From Pseudomonadota bacterium (GTDB lineage Bacteria > Pseudomonadota > Alphaproteobacteria > Rhizobiales > Xanthobacteraceae): 29,501 nt of DNA. Within the stretch, counting starts at the first letter, position 1, and each line of letters opens with the position of its first letter. The translations under genes were made by a program, and so were the position numbers. The notes beneath the pieces are model-generated. The model saw only the letters and a list, made by a program, of their open reading frames with translations, had not been told where the DNA came from and made no database searches. This document shows positions 28,842-29,501 of the stretch, one piece after another. The stretch covers positions 1 to 29,501 of the forward strand of contig JAFAGM010000105.1 in NCBI GenBank assembly GCA_023422775.1. The letters are read 5' to 3'.

Positions 28842-29225
28842 CTACCTACGCAGCGGTAAACCTGTGAGCCCCTTCGCCCGCACCGGCAACCTGCTTTCGA
28901 TTGAAAACCCGACATTCAGCGCCCGCATGATGGTGGCAATGGTTTCGAAACGCGGCTTGGCGCCCGGTGCCAGTGTCTTGTAGAGGCTTTCACGGCCAAG
29001 ACCGGACGCCTTCGCGACCTCCGCCATGCCGCGCGCCTTGGCTACGTCACCAAGCGCCTTGAGCAACACGCCGGGGTTTTCGTCACGGGCTGCGAGCGAA
29101 AGATATTCGGCAATCGCTTCCTTGCTATCAAGATAGTCAGCGACCTCGAATGGCGCGTAAGTGACTTTTGCCTTTGCGCTTGCCTTGGCTCCCTTGGCGG
29201 CTCCCTTGACTTTGGCCTTCTTCAT
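28842..29225 (-). CDS. Addiction-module antidote protein (HI1420-type antitoxin)
   Basis: 127 residues from the ATG at 29225, which has GGAGAG upstream and overlaps the toxin stop as ATGA. The N-terminus is a basic Lys/Ala-rich arm ('MKKAKVKGAAKGAKASAKAK'), followed by 'FEVADYLDSKEAIAEYLSLA', 'ENPGVLLKALGDVAKARGMAEVAK' and 'SGLGRESLYKTLAPGAKPRFETI', the helix-turn-helix pattern of the addiction-module antidote family paired with HI1419/RelE-like toxins. A longer in-frame start lies inside the toxin gene and is not plausible. It forms an intact module with the toxin at the window edge. Its C-terminal coding sequence has a partial duplicate at 28222-28264. Confidence 0.9.
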   Translation of the reverse strand: MKKAKVKGAAKGAKASAKAKVTYAPFEVADYLDSKEAIAEYLSLAARDENPGVLLKALGDVAKARGMAEVAKASGLGRESLYKTLAPGAKPRFETIATIMRALNVGFSIESRLPVRAKGLTGLPLRR

Positions 29226-29501
29226 CGCCCGCTCTCCTTCAATTCCCTCGCCATGCGCTTTGCCCCGGCGATATCGCGGCGCTGGCTGGACTTGTCGCCA
29301 CCGCAAAGCAGCACATAGACCGCGGCACCATGGCGCACAAAATAGACACGGTATCCCGGACCATGGTGGATGCGCATTTCCGAGACGCCTTCGCCTACCG
29401 GCTCGCAATCCCCGAAATTGCCGAGGGAGGCTTGCGACAGCCGGTGCAGAATGCGCGCCTTGGCCTTCTGATCTTTCAAGCTATTCAGCCAATCGGAAAA
29501 G
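29222..29501 (-). CDS. RelE/ParE-superfamily toxin (HI1419-type), 5' end beyond window
   Basis: The frame is open to the right edge; about 92 residues are visible ('FSDWLNSLKDQKAKARIL' at the edge). The family signature is clear: 'DQKAKARILHRLSQASLGNFGD', 'EPVGEGVSEMRIHHGPGYRVYF' and 'VYVLLCGGDKSSQRRDIAGAKRMARELK'. This matches the phage-derived Gp49-like/HI1419 toxin family, which is co-transcribed with an antidote gene. A TTG inside the visible part is not needed as a start, since family members have about 8-15 more residues upstream. The stop overlaps the antitoxin ATG (ATGA), indicating translational coupling. Confidence 0.9.
   Translation of the reverse strand, partial: FSDWLNSLKDQKAKARILHRLSQASLGNFGDCEPVGEGVSEMRIHHGPGYRVYFVRHGAAVYVLLCGGDKSSQRRDIAGAKRMARELKESGR

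Overview
The window looks like chromosomal DNA from Bradyrhizobium or a close relative (Nitrobacteraceae, Alphaproteobacteria). The grounds are high GC, the gene families present, and intergenic palindromes beginning 'CGTCATTGCGAGCGAAGCG' and 'CGTCATGGCCGGGCT', which I recognise as the style common in that family. This is recognition from memory, not a search. No rRNA, tRNA, CRISPR array, integrase or complete insertion sequence was seen.

Layout. (1) 1-1400: the 3' end of a metallo-beta-lactamase-fold hydrolase and a glutathione S-transferase bracketed by two copies of a palindromic repeat. (2) 1406-3420 (minus): lemA followed by two TPM-domain genes, a familiar envelope cluster. (3) 3582-6806 (plus): enoyl-CoA hydratase and two acyl-CoA dehydrogenases, a beta-oxidation operon resembling a PimC/PimD-type pair. 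(4) 6935-11647 (minus): an orphan CoxL-like molybdenum hydroxylase large subunit, a DegS-like periplasmic protease, and a DapA-family aldolase/lyase. (5) 11838-19205: the least ordinary part. It holds an animal-type haem peroxidase with a small downstream partner, a SARP/BTAD-TPR regulator co-directional with a YcaO-domain enzyme, a divergent 184-aa protein of unknown function, an XRE regulator with a palindrome in front of it, and a 108-aa unknown. (6) 19447-25507: phosphoglucomutase, a small exported protein, a PQQ-type sugar (sorbosone) dehydrogenase, and an amidohydrolase plus CobW/COG0523 GTPase operon. (7) 25742-26835 (minus): a DUF2092 exported protein and a small exported protein, coupled by an ATGA overlap, behind a perfect FNR/FixK-type box. 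(8) 27239-29501: accessory DNA. It holds an unknown 218-aa protein coupled to an 'HGG...GAP..N.NA.KHG' protein, then a mosaic of toxin-antitoxin genes with a truncated toxin and a duplicated, decayed 3' fragment of the HGG gene.

How the genes fit together. Blocks 2, 3, 6 and 7 are self-contained metabolic or envelope units. Block 5 is the best candidate for an undescribed system: YcaO enzymes activate peptide amides with ATP (azoline, thioamide or amidine formation). Here a YcaO sits with a pathway-type SARP regulator and a haem peroxidase, but no cyclodehydratase partner, TfuA, dehydrogenase or clear precursor peptide is visible. Whether these genes cooperate is inference. Block 8 records recombination among addiction modules.
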